A stretch of DNA of 64,000 bases from Pseudarthrobacter sp. W1I19 (GTDB lineage Bacteria; Actinomycetota; Actinomycetes; Actinomycetales; Micrococcaceae). The number at the start of each line of letters is the position of its first letter. Positions within the stretch are counted from its first letter, which is position 1. The notes under the pieces are model-generated. The model was not told where the DNA came from. It made no database searches and was given only the letters and a program-made list of their open reading frames with translations. A program made the position numbers and the translations under genes. The stretch is from NCBI RefSeq assembly GCF_030817835.1, contig NZ_JAUSZR010000001.1, forward strand, positions 4,650,001 to 4,714,000. Reading direction: 5' to 3'. Positions 26,394-34,760 of the stretch are shown here, one piece after another.

Positions 26394-27137
26394 CTAACCC
26401 TTCGGAGGTAGCTGGGCCAGCAGTGTCCCCCACCGCGGGTCCAGCAGCGGTGCGCCGGAAAGTCTGAGGGCATGCCATAGCGTCACGGCCACCGAATCAA
26501 GCACGGGCACCCCGGTGCTTTCCTCGATGTCGGCGGTGATGTTGGCGCCGTAGAGGTTGGTGCACAAATACACCAGGGCATCCGGCGCGGCTGCCGCAAG
26601 TTCCCGCGAGCCCGGGAGCATCTCGTCGTCGGCCACACGCGCGAAGGATTCGTTGTCACTCAGGCCCAGGGCGCGGTGGTCCACCGTTTTGATCCCTTGC
26701 CGCTCGTAGGCTGCGATGACCCGGTGGTTGACGTCCTCCGTGTACGGCGTGAACAGCCCGATCCGCTCGGTACCGAAGGCCCGGAATGCTTCGAGGTACG
26801 CCAGGGTGGAGGTGGTGGCGGGGATGCCGGTGGCGTCGGTGATTTCCCGCACGAGTTCCTCGTCGTGGGCTGGTCCCAGCCAGGAGCCGGAGGTGCCGTT
26901 CCAGGCAATAACGTCCACATCCGCCGTCGCCAGGAGCCGGGCAGCCTCGCGCATCACCGCGGGGTCGAACTGCCGGTCGGAGGAATCATCCAGGGCGATG
27001 CGGGTGACGGGGATCCGGGTGAAATGGACGGTGACGTCGATGCGGGAGCCCAGGATCCGGTAGGTCTGGGGCTCAAGGCAGGTGTTGGAGGACGGCACGA
27101 TCATGCCGATGCGGGTGGGACGCGTGGTTGAGGGCAT
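26394..27137 (-). CDS. Maleate isomerase/arylmalonate decarboxylase family protein
   Basis: A 247-residue Asp/Glu-racemase superfamily protein of the maleate isomerase-arylmalonate decarboxylase group, with IGMIVPSSNTCLEP at the start. The first catalytic Cys of maleate isomerases is replaced: the loop reads AWNGTSGSW, like the GTS oxyanion loop of arylmalonate decarboxylase. The second site retains Cys in VYLCTNLYG. One-Cys architecture favours a decarboxylase or another non-isomerase role. It is the last gene of the GntR operon, 8 bases after the hydantoinase-like gene, with GGAG before its ATG. Confidence 0.8.
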   Translation of the reverse strand: MPSTTRPTRIGMIVPSSNTCLEPQTYRILGSRIDVTVHFTRIPVTRIALDDSSDRQFDPAVMREAARLLATADVDVIAWNGTSGSWLGPAHDEELVREITDATGIPATTSTLAYLEAFRAFGTERIGLFTPYTEDVNHRVIAAYERQGIKTVDHRALGLSDNESFARVADDEMLPGSRELAAAAPDALVYLCTNLYGANITADIEESTGVPVLDSVAVTLWHALRLSGAPLLDPRWGTLLAQLPPKG

Positions 27138-27145
27138 GGGGACTC

Positions 27146-28570
27146 CTAGAGGGCTGCCGCGTGGGCGGGGACGGCGGGAGTGGCCTGGTGCTGGCGGAAG
27201 CCGTTCCGGGGGATGAAGCGGCCCGCGGCGCCGGGGTCGTGGAAACCTTCGCCGTCCAGCACTACCCGGCCGTTGGAAACAACAACGGCGGGCCAGCCGG
27301 TCAGTGCCTTCCCGTCAAAGGGCGAGAAATCCGTTCCCATGTGCAGGGCGGCGCCGTCCACTACACGTTCCTCTGCGGGGTCAAAGACCACCAGGTCGGC
27401 GTCGAATCCTTCGGCAATGCTTCCCTTGCCTGGAACAGCATTAATCCGTGCCGGGGCAGCCGAGAAGGCTTCAACGAAGTCCTCCACTGAGGCACCGGCG
27501 GAGGTCATGGCCGTAAATGTGACAGGCATCCGGGTCTCCACACCGGGCAGGCCGTGCGGCATGGCACGCACGTCGTCGGTGCGCTCGCGCTTCTGGGACA
27601 GGTCGTAGCAGGAGTGGTCCGAGGACATCGTGTGGATGGCCCCCGAGGCGAGCCGCTCCTTGAGTGCGGCCACCGTTTTGGCGTCGCGCATGGGCGGGCA
27701 GCAGGCGAACCATTCCGGGAAGGCCGAGCTGTAGACGGAGTCATCCAGCGTGACGTAGTGCGGGCAGGTTTCCGAGAAAGCATCCAGGCCGCGGGCACGT
27801 GCCTCCGTCACCAGATCCACGGCACCCGGTGTTGACTGGTGGACGAAGTAGACGGGGGCGCCGGTGTACTCGGCCATCGCCAGTGTTTCCTTGACCGAAA
27901 TTTCCTCGGCGAGTTCCGGCCGGGTCCGGTGCAGGTGCGTGATGCCGATACGTCCGTCCTGGGCGTGCTGCTCCGTGCAGTCCGCAATGATCGGATCGTG
28001 CTCGGCATGGATGTAGGTCAGCCCGTCCAGGCGGACCATCTCCCGCATGACCTTCAGGATGGTGTCCCCGTCCGCCATGGTGGTGCCCCGGTTGGTGGTG
28101 TACATCTTCACCGAACGCACGCCCTCGGCGGCGAGCTGCTCCAGCTGCCACGGCACTGTTTCGTCCCAGTTGATGACGGCCCCATGGAGGGCAACGTCGC
28201 ACCTGGATTCGGTGGCCAGTTCCTTCTTGTGCAGGGCGGCGGCAAGGGGTGTTTCCTGTGCGTCCCGGGGGATGCCGAAGTCGATGATGGTGGTGGTGCC
28301 GCCCCACAGGGCCGCGGTGGAGGTGGTGCGGTAGTCGTCCAGGGTGCGGAACCGGCCCGTCACCTGGGCTACGTGGCAATGCCCGTCCACCCCGCCGGGA
28401 ACCACGAGGCGGCCGGCGGCGTCGATGGTCCGTGCAGCGGCGGGCACGGCTTCGGAAGCGTCGAGGAGCTGGGTGATCAGTCCGTCCTGCACCAGGATGT
28501 GGGCGTTCCGGCGCCCGGAGCTGTTGACTACGGTGGCGTTGGCAATAACAAGGTCTGGCTGGCGGGACAT
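27146..28570 (-). CDS. Hydantoinase/dihydropyrimidinase-like amidohydrolase
   Basis: A 474-residue cyclic amidohydrolase with all binuclear-metal ligands visible: HCH in GGVDGHCHVAQ (about residues 58-60), the carbamylated Lys in SVKMYTT, His in YIHAEHD, His in FVHQSTP, and Asp in MSSDHS. It would hydrolyse a cyclic amide or ureide. No N-carbamoyl amidohydrolase gene is nearby, which is unusual for a hydantoin route. Start ATG 28570 has GAGGAC upstream; longer frames are antisense artefact. Confidence 0.85.
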   Translation of the reverse strand: MSRQPDLVIANATVVNSSGRRNAHILVQDGLITQLLDASEAVPAAARTIDAAGRLVVPGGVDGHCHVAQVTGRFRTLDDYRTTSTAALWGGTTTIIDFGIPRDAQETPLAAALHKKELATESRCDVALHGAVINWDETVPWQLEQLAAEGVRSVKMYTTNRGTTMADGDTILKVMREMVRLDGLTYIHAEHDPIIADCTEQHAQDGRIGITHLHRTRPELAEEISVKETLAMAEYTGAPVYFVHQSTPGAVDLVTEARARGLDAFSETCPHYVTLDDSVYSSAFPEWFACCPPMRDAKTVAALKERLASGAIHTMSSDHSCYDLSQKRERTDDVRAMPHGLPGVETRMPVTFTAMTSAGASVEDFVEAFSAAPARINAVPGKGSIAEGFDADLVVFDPAEERVVDGAALHMGTDFSPFDGKALTGWPAVVVSNGRVVLDGEGFHDPGAAGRFIPRNGFRQHQATPAVPAHAAAL

Positions 28571-28605
28571 CGGTGTCCTCTTTCTGAAAATGATGCGTTG
28601 GGGGG

Positions 28606-29391
28606 TTAGGCGGTTGGCGCCGGCTGGACGGCGTGCTGGCGGGCGGAGAGGGCGGCGTCCAGGTTTTCGCTCAGTCCCTTGCGGTCTTTGTCGGGCGGCG
28701 GAGCGAAGGCGCCGGCGTGGTGCGGTCCGGACTGGAGCCCTGCCACCGCCTCGGCCATCCGGATTCCGGCGGAGATCCCGTCCACCACCGGTACGGGGAT
28801 TTGCCCTGCGAGTTCCCGGGCCAGTCCCGCGAGCGGGGCTCCGGCAAGGATAACGACGTCGGCTCCGTCCTCCGTGACGGCCTGCCGGCTCAGTGCCAGG
28901 AGGGTTTCCTTGAAGTCCTGCTGGACGGAGCCGATGCTGTTGAGCGATTCGTTGATGGACCTGATGGAGGCGAGTCTTCCGGCCAGGCCGAACCTCTCCA
29001 CGCAGTCGCGGTACCAGGGTTTGATCCGGTCCGAAATGGCAATGATGGAGAAGCGGTGGCCCTGCAGCGCGGCAGCACACAGGGCGGCTTCGGTGATGCC
29101 GACGACGGGCACGGCAGTGAGTTCCTTTAGTGCCGGCATGCCGGGGTCGCCGAAGGCTGCCACCACAACCGCGTCCACGGGCTCGGCTCCCGGGCGCGTG
29201 TATTCTGCGATGATTTCGGCCACGGCGCCGGCGGCGAGCAGGGATTCAAAACGCGTCTCGATGTACTCCATGCCGTGGCCTGCGGTACGCACCAGCAGTT
29301 CGGTGCCGGCCGCGGCCGAGCGGAGGGCCTCGGATTCGATCAGGGCGGTGACATCGTCGCTGATGTTGGGGTTGATGACCAGGAGTCGCAT
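28606..29391 (-). CDS. Asp/Glu/hydantoin racemase family protein lacking both catalytic cysteines
   Basis: A 261-residue protein of the hydantoin racemase family (MRLLVINPNISDDVT start). The two motifs that normally hold the catalytic Cys pair (ACFGDPG and LGCAG) read AAFGDPG and LAGAPLAG, so neither Cys is present; the remaining Cys residues lie elsewhere (AALCAAA, YRDCVER). Two-base racemisation is therefore not expected, and a different reaction or binding role is likely. The start overlaps the GntR gene's stop by one base. Confidence 0.82.
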   Translation of the reverse strand: MRLLVINPNISDDVTALIESEALRSAAAGTELLVRTAGHGMEYIETRFESLLAAGAVAEIIAEYTRPGAEPVDAVVVAAFGDPGMPALKELTAVPVVGITEAALCAAALQGHRFSIIAISDRIKPWYRDCVERFGLAGRLASIRSINESLNSIGSVQQDFKETLLALSRQAVTEDGADVVILAGAPLAGLARELAGQIPVPVVDGISAGIRMAEAVAGLQSGPHHAGAFAPPPDKDRKGLSENLDAALSARQHAVQPAPTA

Positions 29392-30071
29392 TATTTCTTC
29401 CGGTGGAGTTGGGGTTCGGTTTTCTGGAAGTCCTCGGGAAACTGCTCGCGGTACTTGCCGATGTGGGACGCGGATTGTGCCGCGGCCCGGTCCGGGTCCC
29501 CGCTGGCGATTGCCTCATACAGCTCGCGGTGCTCGCGGATGAGTTCGGGCAGGTCGCTGACGTGCCGGAACAACCAGTGCATGCGGCCCTGAAGGGGCTC
29601 CAGGGCCGACTTGAGGAAATTGTTGTCCGCGATGCCGGTGATGGCATCGTGGAATTCACTGTTGGCCCGGTGCGCCTCCATGACGGCCCCCTTGGCCAGG
29701 AAGCCTTCGGCGCTGTCCAGGAGTCCCAACAGGAACGCGAGGTCCTTCTCGGTGGCCCGTTGCGCCGCAAGCCGGCAGGCCAGGACTTCCAGGGATTGGC
29801 GGACGTCGAAAAGGTCTTCCACGTCCTTGGGGCTCAGTGAACTGACCTCCGCTCCACGTGCCCCGCGGTCGCTGATGAGGCCTTCCTGGCGGAGCATGCG
29901 CAGCGCTTCGCGGACCGGCAGCCGGGACACGGAGAATTCTGCTGCGAGGTCGCGTTCCACCAGCCGGGTGCCGGGAGCGTAGTGTCCTTCGAAAATCCGG
30001 GTGCGGAGGGTGTCCCGGACAGTCTCGCGAAGGGGGCGGTCCTTGTCCTGGGTCTCTTCTGCGGTCAGCAT
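29391..30071 (-). CDS. GntR family regulator, FCD subfamily
   Basis: A 226-residue GntR regulator. Winged helix: LRTRIFEGHYAPGTRLVERDLAAEFSVSRLPVREALRMLRQEGL (about residues 21-64). The helical FCD domain follows, with metal/ligand residues in DVRQSLE, EFHDAI and HRELYEAI. Embedded in the operon between the MFS and racemase-like genes, it most likely represses the operon through the double palindrome at 31649-31677. ATG 30071 has GGAG four bases before it. Confidence 0.87.
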   Translation of the reverse strand: MLTAEETQDKDRPLRETVRDTLRTRIFEGHYAPGTRLVERDLAAEFSVSRLPVREALRMLRQEGLISDRGARGAEVSSLSPKDVEDLFDVRQSLEVLACRLAAQRATEKDLAFLLGLLDSAEGFLAKGAVMEAHRANSEFHDAITGIADNNFLKSALEPLQGRMHWLFRHVSDLPELIREHRELYEAIASGDPDRAAAQSASHIGKYREQFPEDFQKTEPQLHRKK

Positions 30072-30151
30072 GATGCTCCATTTTCGATTCTTGGTATGAC
30101 ACGGCTCCCGGCAGCGGGGGCGCGGATTGCGTATTGCCTCGGATGGCCAGC

Positions 30152-31513
30152 TTAGACAGGAAGCCGCTTGTTGTAATTCAGGGTCAGGACGGAGGCGCCC
30201 ATGATGATTGCGGATCCCACGAAGTACAGCAGCGCCCAGGTGTAGGAGCCCGTGGCGCCAACAATAAGTCCGACGGCGATGGGTGTGAGGAAGCCGGAGA
30301 TGTTGCCGCTGAAGTTCATGGCGCCGCCCAGGACGCCGGCGTTGGTGCGCCCGCCCAGGATGGAGGGGATGCTCCAGAACAGGCCTACCCAGCGCAGGAA
30401 GAACATCACCAGGGAGAGCAGTACGACGGCGGTGGTGGGGTCCGCAACAACCGTGACGCCCACCAGGCCACCGATGACCACGGCGCTGGAGATGCCCAGG
30501 AGGGTACGCATGACGCGGTTGGCCGAGGCGCCGGCTGCCCGCCATTTGTCGGCGATGGTGCCGCCGATGATTTCGCCGACGAAGCCTGCTCCGAAGATGA
30601 CGAAGGTAGACCAGCCGATGGTTTTCAGGTCAAAGCCCTTGGCCTGGGCCAGGTAGAGCGGGCCCCAGGTCAGCAGGCCGTAGAAAACGCCGTTGAATCC
30701 CAGCCAGCCGAAGCACATGGCCCAGAAGGAACGGAACTTGAGGTAGGGGAGCAGTCCCCGCTTGCCCTGCCCGCCGTCGAGCTTTGCCTCGGCATCCTCT
30801 GCCGCATGCGAGGCCTCGATGTACGCGGCTTCAGCCTTATTGACGCCCCGGTGCTCGCGGGGGTTGTCGCGGACGTACCACCAGACGGCCAGGCCCATCA
30901 GCACGGTGGCGGCGCCGGCGATGACGAAGGCCCAGCGCCAGCTGCCGGTGGAGGCGATCAGGCCAGCAATGATGATGCCGCCCAGACCGGCGCCGAGCGG
31001 TGCACCGGCGTCCAGGATGGTGGCGCCGCGGCCGCGTTCGGACTTGTGCATCCAGATCGCGTTGAGTTTGCCGCCGGCGGGCATCACACCGGCTTCGGTG
31101 ACGCCGATGCCCATCCGGGCAATGAACATGCTGAGGAATCCGCCGGCCATACCTGAGGCGGCGGTGGCGGCGCCCCAGCCGATGCACGAGGCGGTCATGA
31201 CTTTGCGGGGTCCGAACTTGTCGATCAGCCAGCCCACCGGGATCTGCATCACGGCGTAGGTCCAGAAGAAGGCCGAGAGCAGGAGACCCACGAGTTCAGG
31301 AGCGAGGTTGAACTCTTTCTGGATGATCGGGAGCGCAACGGAGATCGAACCGCGGTCTATGTAATTGACCGCAACCAGGACCAGCAGCAGCAGGAAGAGT
31401 TTCCAGCGGACGGCGGTGCGCCGTTGCACGCCGTCCTTGCCGGGTTCGCTCGATGGTTGGCCGGTGGTGCCTTCGGCAGCTGCCGGCGTTGTTTCAGTGT
31501 TGGGGATGGACAC
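30152..31513 (-). CDS. MFS transporter, anion:cation symporter (ACS) type
   Basis: A 453-residue twelve-helix MFS protein of the ACS family (hexuronate/glucarate/tartrate-type), with NYIDRGSISVALP in helix 1, GWLIDKFGPRKVM between helices 2 and 3, and LGGRTNAGVLGGAMNFSGNISG near helix 11. It would import an organic anion. First gene of the five-gene operon, so probably takes up the compound the other enzymes act on. GTG 31513 follows AAGGAG. Confidence 0.87.
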   Translation of the reverse strand: MSIPNTETTPAAAEGTTGQPSSEPGKDGVQRRTAVRWKLFLLLLVLVAVNYIDRGSISVALPIIQKEFNLAPELVGLLLSAFFWTYAVMQIPVGWLIDKFGPRKVMTASCIGWGAATAASGMAGGFLSMFIARMGIGVTEAGVMPAGGKLNAIWMHKSERGRGATILDAGAPLGAGLGGIIIAGLIASTGSWRWAFVIAGAATVLMGLAVWWYVRDNPREHRGVNKAEAAYIEASHAAEDAEAKLDGGQGKRGLLPYLKFRSFWAMCFGWLGFNGVFYGLLTWGPLYLAQAKGFDLKTIGWSTFVIFGAGFVGEIIGGTIADKWRAAGASANRVMRTLLGISSAVVIGGLVGVTVVADPTTAVVLLSLVMFFLRWVGLFWSIPSILGGRTNAGVLGGAMNFSGNISGFLTPIAVGLIVGATGSYTWALLYFVGSAIIMGASVLTLNYNKRLPV

Positions 31514-31648
31514 AGCTTCTCCTTCACGGGGAAGTTTACGGATAGGGAAGGTACGAATTGTGTGTGCGGACGGGATGACACGGTGAAAGGCCCGCAGAGA
31601 GTAAGACAGGATCAGCACGGCGATCCGGAGCGCCGGACGGATGACCTC

Positions 31649-31677
31649 TTTTGGGATCCCAATTTGGGATCCCAAAA
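31649..31677. promoter_or_regulatory. Double palindromic operator of the GntR operon
   Basis: Two exact copies of the 12-bp palindrome TTGGGATCCCAA (31651-31662 and 31664-31675), one base apart. With flanking TT/AA the whole 29 bases is one perfect palindrome around base 31663. It covers the expected transcription start of the promoter just upstream, so binding by the GntR protein at 29391 would block initiation. Confidence 0.75.
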
Positions 31678-31680
31678 TCA

Positions 31681-31709
31681 AAGGTAGGAGTGACCCGCGC
31701 CACTGTCAA
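31681..31709 (-). promoter_or_regulatory. Promoter of the GntR operon
   Basis: On the minus strand a consensus -35 TTGACA (31709-31704) is followed after 17 bases by TACCTT (31686-31681). The start would fall near 31674, inside the double palindrome, leaving a leader of about 160 bases before the MFS GTG. Confidence 0.7.
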
Positions 31710-31755
31710 GGATTTTCCCGTTCTGCGGGCGGAGAGGTCCGTAAATACGGATTGT

Positions 31756-31841
31756 GACTGCCCGAAATCCCAACTGGCTCGCAGCTAACGTCGTGAAATC
31801 GCGTTTTCACGACGTCACCTTGCCAGTTGGGGCATGCAGTC
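31756..31841. repeat. Nested 86-base inverted repeat (REP-like palindrome)
   Basis: Three paired arms nest around one centre: an 11-bp hairpin ACGTCGTGAAA/TTTCACGACGT with a 6-base loop (31788-31815), then CCCAACTGGC/GCCAGTTGGG (31769-31778, 31822-31831), then GACTGC/GCAGTC at the outside. No poly-T follows on either strand. It sits in the 359-base gap between the GntR operon promoter and the ACT-domain gene, and resembles a palindromic intergenic repeat. Confidence 0.55.
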
Positions 31842-31872
31842 AGTTGTGCCGGAGGAGGGGACAAGGCGGCAG

Positions 31873-32709
31873 CTACTGAGGGGAGCCGGCCCGCCGGTGC
31901 ACGAGGATTTCAGCGAGCTCTGCGAGTCGGTGGGCGCGGGCGGACTCTGCCGGCGTGAACGGTTCCCCGGGCCGGACGAAGGTGATGGGGCCATGCCAGG
32001 CGGTGGGAATCTTCAGGAGGGTCCCGGCGCCGTGTTTCTCCAGCGCCGCCTCTGCAGGGGCGAGGATCCTTGCCTGGAGGAGTTCGGCCACCGCCAGGGG
32101 GAGCTCGTCCGGTGCGTCGGCGATCCGCGCGGCGAGGCTGAGGGCCTTGGTCTGCCCGTCGGCCATCGCCAGGGCGGTGGTGGGCCAGGCGTGGGAACGG
32201 GTGCCGCCGCCGTCGTGCAGGGCGTCCAGGAGCTCGCGTTCACCTACGTGCCCGGGAGCGGAGAGGACAAACTCGTCCAGCACGCCGCCGGCCACCGGGT
32301 GAACGTGGATGCTCAAAATGTTGGTTCCTGTCCTGGCCAATGCCCTGGTGAGCTTCTGCAGGGAACCCGGCTCATCGCACAGGACGGTCCGCGCCCGCCA
32401 GAGTGCAGGGGCCGCACCCAACTTCCGCCGATGGCGCAGCGCCGGCGCGTGCAGCCAGCCGCGCAGGATCCGGGCTGCCGACGGCTCCGCCACCCAGATC
32501 ACCAGCACCGTGGCAGTGAGGGTAAGTACCAACACCTTGGCCACATAGGGCAGGTGGGTCTCCACCACCAGGGCGTGCACCAGGAGTTCGATGGGCAGCA
32601 TCACGGCCACGTTGGCCAGGGTCAGCCGCGCTTTGGGGGGTTCGGGCATCATGCCGCAGACTTCGCAGCTCAATTCGGCCGCGGGCGTGTTCCGTGCGGG
32701 AGGCTTCAT
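31873..32709 (-). CDS. Membrane-anchored ACT-domain protein
   Basis: A 278-residue protein with two hydrophobic helices near the N-terminus (about residues 28-50 and 58-75), preceded by a CEVCGMM pair of cysteines. An ACT-type domain follows (RARTVLCDEPGSLQKLTRALARTGTNILSIHVHPV, about 108-142), then a C-terminal GNAT-unlike region with PTAWHGPITFVRPGEPF. ACT domains bind amino acids or similar ligands, so this may be a membrane sensor. The exact function is unknown. It is divergent from the FUSC gene. Confidence 0.65.
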   Translation of the reverse strand: MKPPARNTPAAELSCEVCGMMPEPPKARLTLANVAVMLPIELLVHALVVETHLPYVAKVLVLTLTATVLVIWVAEPSAARILRGWLHAPALRHRRKLGAAPALWRARTVLCDEPGSLQKLTRALARTGTNILSIHVHPVAGGVLDEFVLSAPGHVGERELLDALHDGGGTRSHAWPTTALAMADGQTKALSLAARIADAPDELPLAVAELLQARILAPAEAALEKHGAGTLLKIPTAWHGPITFVRPGEPFTPAESARAHRLAELAEILVHRRAGSPQ

Positions 32710-32870
32710 GTCTCAAGCATCGGCCGGGGCTGTTTCGGTGGTGTTGCCCCATGGTTCCATTCATGGGAACGCCATATCCGGCTGCGGAGAGTCGCGCCGT
32801 AGGATTTAGCAGGAACGTCAGCGCGGCCGCCCTATAGAAAACCACCCACCCCGCAGGAAGGCGCCGCCCG

Positions 32871-33974
32871 TTGAAGCTGCTCGCCGAGATGTTCAGTATT
32901 GGTCCCGGCAACAAGGACCACCACCCCGCGCTGCGGTGCGCCGTGGGAGTCTTCGTTCCGCTCCTCACGCTGGTGTTCCTGGGCCGGCTGGACCTGGCCA
33001 TCTTCGCGTCCTTCGGCGCCTTCACCGGCATCTACGGCCGCGGCGAGCCGCACGGCACGCGCTTTTCGCTGCAGTTGCGGGCCGGGCTGCTCATGCTCGC
33101 GGTCATCCTGCTGGCCACCCTCGCGGCCCGGACTGCCACAGCCCTCTACCTCGACAGCACCGGCACAGCCTGGCTCCTGGTTGCGGCCACCACGCTTGTA
33201 GCCGGCGCCTGCTCCCTGATCATCTCCTGGTGGCGGATCCGTCCCGCGGGCTCACTGTTCCACATCTTCGCGTTTGCGGCCATCGCCTCCATACCCCACC
33301 AGCCGCCGCTGTGGCAGGCCATGCTGGTGGCCGTGCTCACCTCTGCGTTCTGCCTGCTGATCGGCTTCTCCGCCAGGATCCTGCCCAGCCACCGCACCCC
33401 GTGGGTCCGGCCGCGCCGTGTCCGGCGCACGCCCAACGAGAAACGTGCGGCCTGGCTGGAGGGCCTGGGCTACCTCGTCGCGGCCGGGCTGGCCGGCTCA
33501 CTGGCCACCTGGGCGGGGGAGCTGCTGGGCTTCGGGCACAATTATTGGGCCATGGTTGCGGCCGTGGTCCCGCTGGTGGGGCACACCACCAGGCACCGCG
33601 TCCGCCGCGGCATCCAAAGGATCATCGGCACCATCCTTGGCCTGGTGATCCTGGCCGGGATTGTACTGCTGCGCCTGGAGCCCTGGCAGACGGTGCTGGT
33701 GATGGCCCTGTGCCAGTTCGGCGCCGAGATGTTCATCATCCGCCAGTACCTGCTCGCCCAGCTTTTCGTGACACCCCTTGCCCTCATTTCCACCCTCCTG
33801 GTGGTCCCCTCGCCGGCGGAGGTCCTGCTCCGGGACCGCATTATCGAAACGGTGATCGGGGCCGCCGTCGGCATTGCCGTGGTGCTGGCACCAGGCGCCT
33901 GGCGCCGGTTCCGGGAACGTACGACGGCGGGTCCCGGCAAAGTGCCTCACTCCCCGCCGGTGCGTCAGGAGTAG
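32871..33974 (+). CDS. FUSC family membrane protein
   Basis: A 367-residue protein with two hydrophobic halves (about 30-180 and 205-330) in the FUSC arrangement; several relatives export aromatic acids. The second half begins NYWAMVAAVVPLVGHTTRHRVRRGIQRIIGT, the characteristic FUSC block. TTG at 32871 follows AGGAAG; the family-like segment starts immediately. It lies upstream of an IclR-pobA pair, so export of excess aromatic acid is a reasonable guess. Confidence 0.75.
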   Translation: MKLLAEMFSIGPGNKDHHPALRCAVGVFVPLLTLVFLGRLDLAIFASFGAFTGIYGRGEPHGTRFSLQLRAGLLMLAVILLATLAARTATALYLDSTGTAWLLVAATTLVAGACSLIISWWRIRPAGSLFHIFAFAAIASIPHQPPLWQAMLVAVLTSAFCLLIGFSARILPSHRTPWVRPRRVRRTPNEKRAAWLEGLGYLVAAGLAGSLATWAGELLGFGHNYWAMVAAVVPLVGHTTRHRVRRGIQRIIGTILGLVILAGIVLLRLEPWQTVLVMALCQFGAEMFIIRQYLLAQLFVTPLALISTLLVVPSPAEVLLRDRIIETVIGAAVGIAVVLAPGAWRRFRERTTAGPGKVPHSPPVRQE

Positions 33975-33986
33975 GCTGTAAGCAGC

Positions 33987-33999
33987 CCATTGAACGGAA
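33987..33999. promoter_or_regulatory. Repeated 13-mer upstream of the IclR gene (candidate autoregulatory site)
   Basis: CCATTGAACGGAA here, 13 bases before the IclR GTG, recurs exactly at 34761-34773 upstream of pobA. The same word before both genes suggests a binding site of the IclR protein. Confidence 0.5.
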
Positions 34000-34011
34000 G
34001 CGGGGTGCGCG

Positions 34012-34755
34012 GTGGCCAATTCCCCTTCCCGTGATTCCGTGGTGGACAGGATTGTCCGGCTGATCGCGGCCTTCCCACAGGACGTGGGTGCCCTGCAGCT
34101 TTCGGAGCTGGCTGCCCGCGCCGGCTTGCCGCTGACCACCACCCACCGCCTGGTCCGCCAACTCGCCGGACATGGACTGCTCGATACCGGCCCCGGCGGC
34201 ACGGTCCAGCCGGGACTCCGCCTGTGGGAGCTCGTGAACCGCACCTCCCCTGCGCTGGTGCTGCGTCAGGCGGCGATGCCATTTATGGAGGACATCCAGC
34301 ACGTCCTGAACCAGAACGTGAACCTCGCGGTGCTGGACGGCTGGGAGGCCCTCTTCGTGGAGCGGCTGTCCCGGCGCGGTTCGGTGGCCAACCGCGCCCA
34401 GGTGGCGGGCCGGATGCCCGTCCATGTCTCGTCCGCGGGGCTGGCGCTGATGGCCCACCAGGACAAGGTGGTCCAGGCTGAGTACCTGGATCAGTTCGCC
34501 GACCCGGACGGGAAGCTCACCAAGGAGGACGTCCGGACCCTGCTGGCCGAAACAGCCCGCCAGGGCTTCGCCCAGTTGAAGGGCGTAGTGGATCCGGACA
34601 CCTGGGGAATCGCCGTACCGGTACTCAACCGCAGGCAGCGCGCGGTGGCATCGCTCGGCGTCGTGGTTCCTTTGCGGGAGATGCGCCTGCAAGCCTTGGT
34701 GCCGGCGCTGCAGACCGCTGCCCGCGGAATCGCCCGCCAGCTGGCCGACCCTTAG
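34012..34755 (+). CDS. IclR family regulator next to pobA
   Basis: A 247-residue IclR protein: winged helix LQLSELAARAGLPLTTTHRLVRQLAGHGLL and an effector domain with RAQVAGRMPVHVSSAGLALMA and GIAVPVLNRRQRAVASLGVVVPL. It is 115 bases upstream of pobA in the same direction and is probably the PobR-type activator responding to 4-hydroxybenzoate. GTG start with GGAAG about 12 bases upstream. Confidence 0.83.
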   Translation: MANSPSRDSVVDRIVRLIAAFPQDVGALQLSELAARAGLPLTTTHRLVRQLAGHGLLDTGPGGTVQPGLRLWELVNRTSPALVLRQAAMPFMEDIQHVLNQNVNLAVLDGWEALFVERLSRRGSVANRAQVAGRMPVHVSSAGLALMAHQDKVVQAEYLDQFADPDGKLTKEDVRTLLAETARQGFAQLKGVVDPDTWGIAVPVLNRRQRAVASLGVVVPLREMRLQALVPALQTAARGIARQLADP

Positions 34756-34760
34756 CCGCA

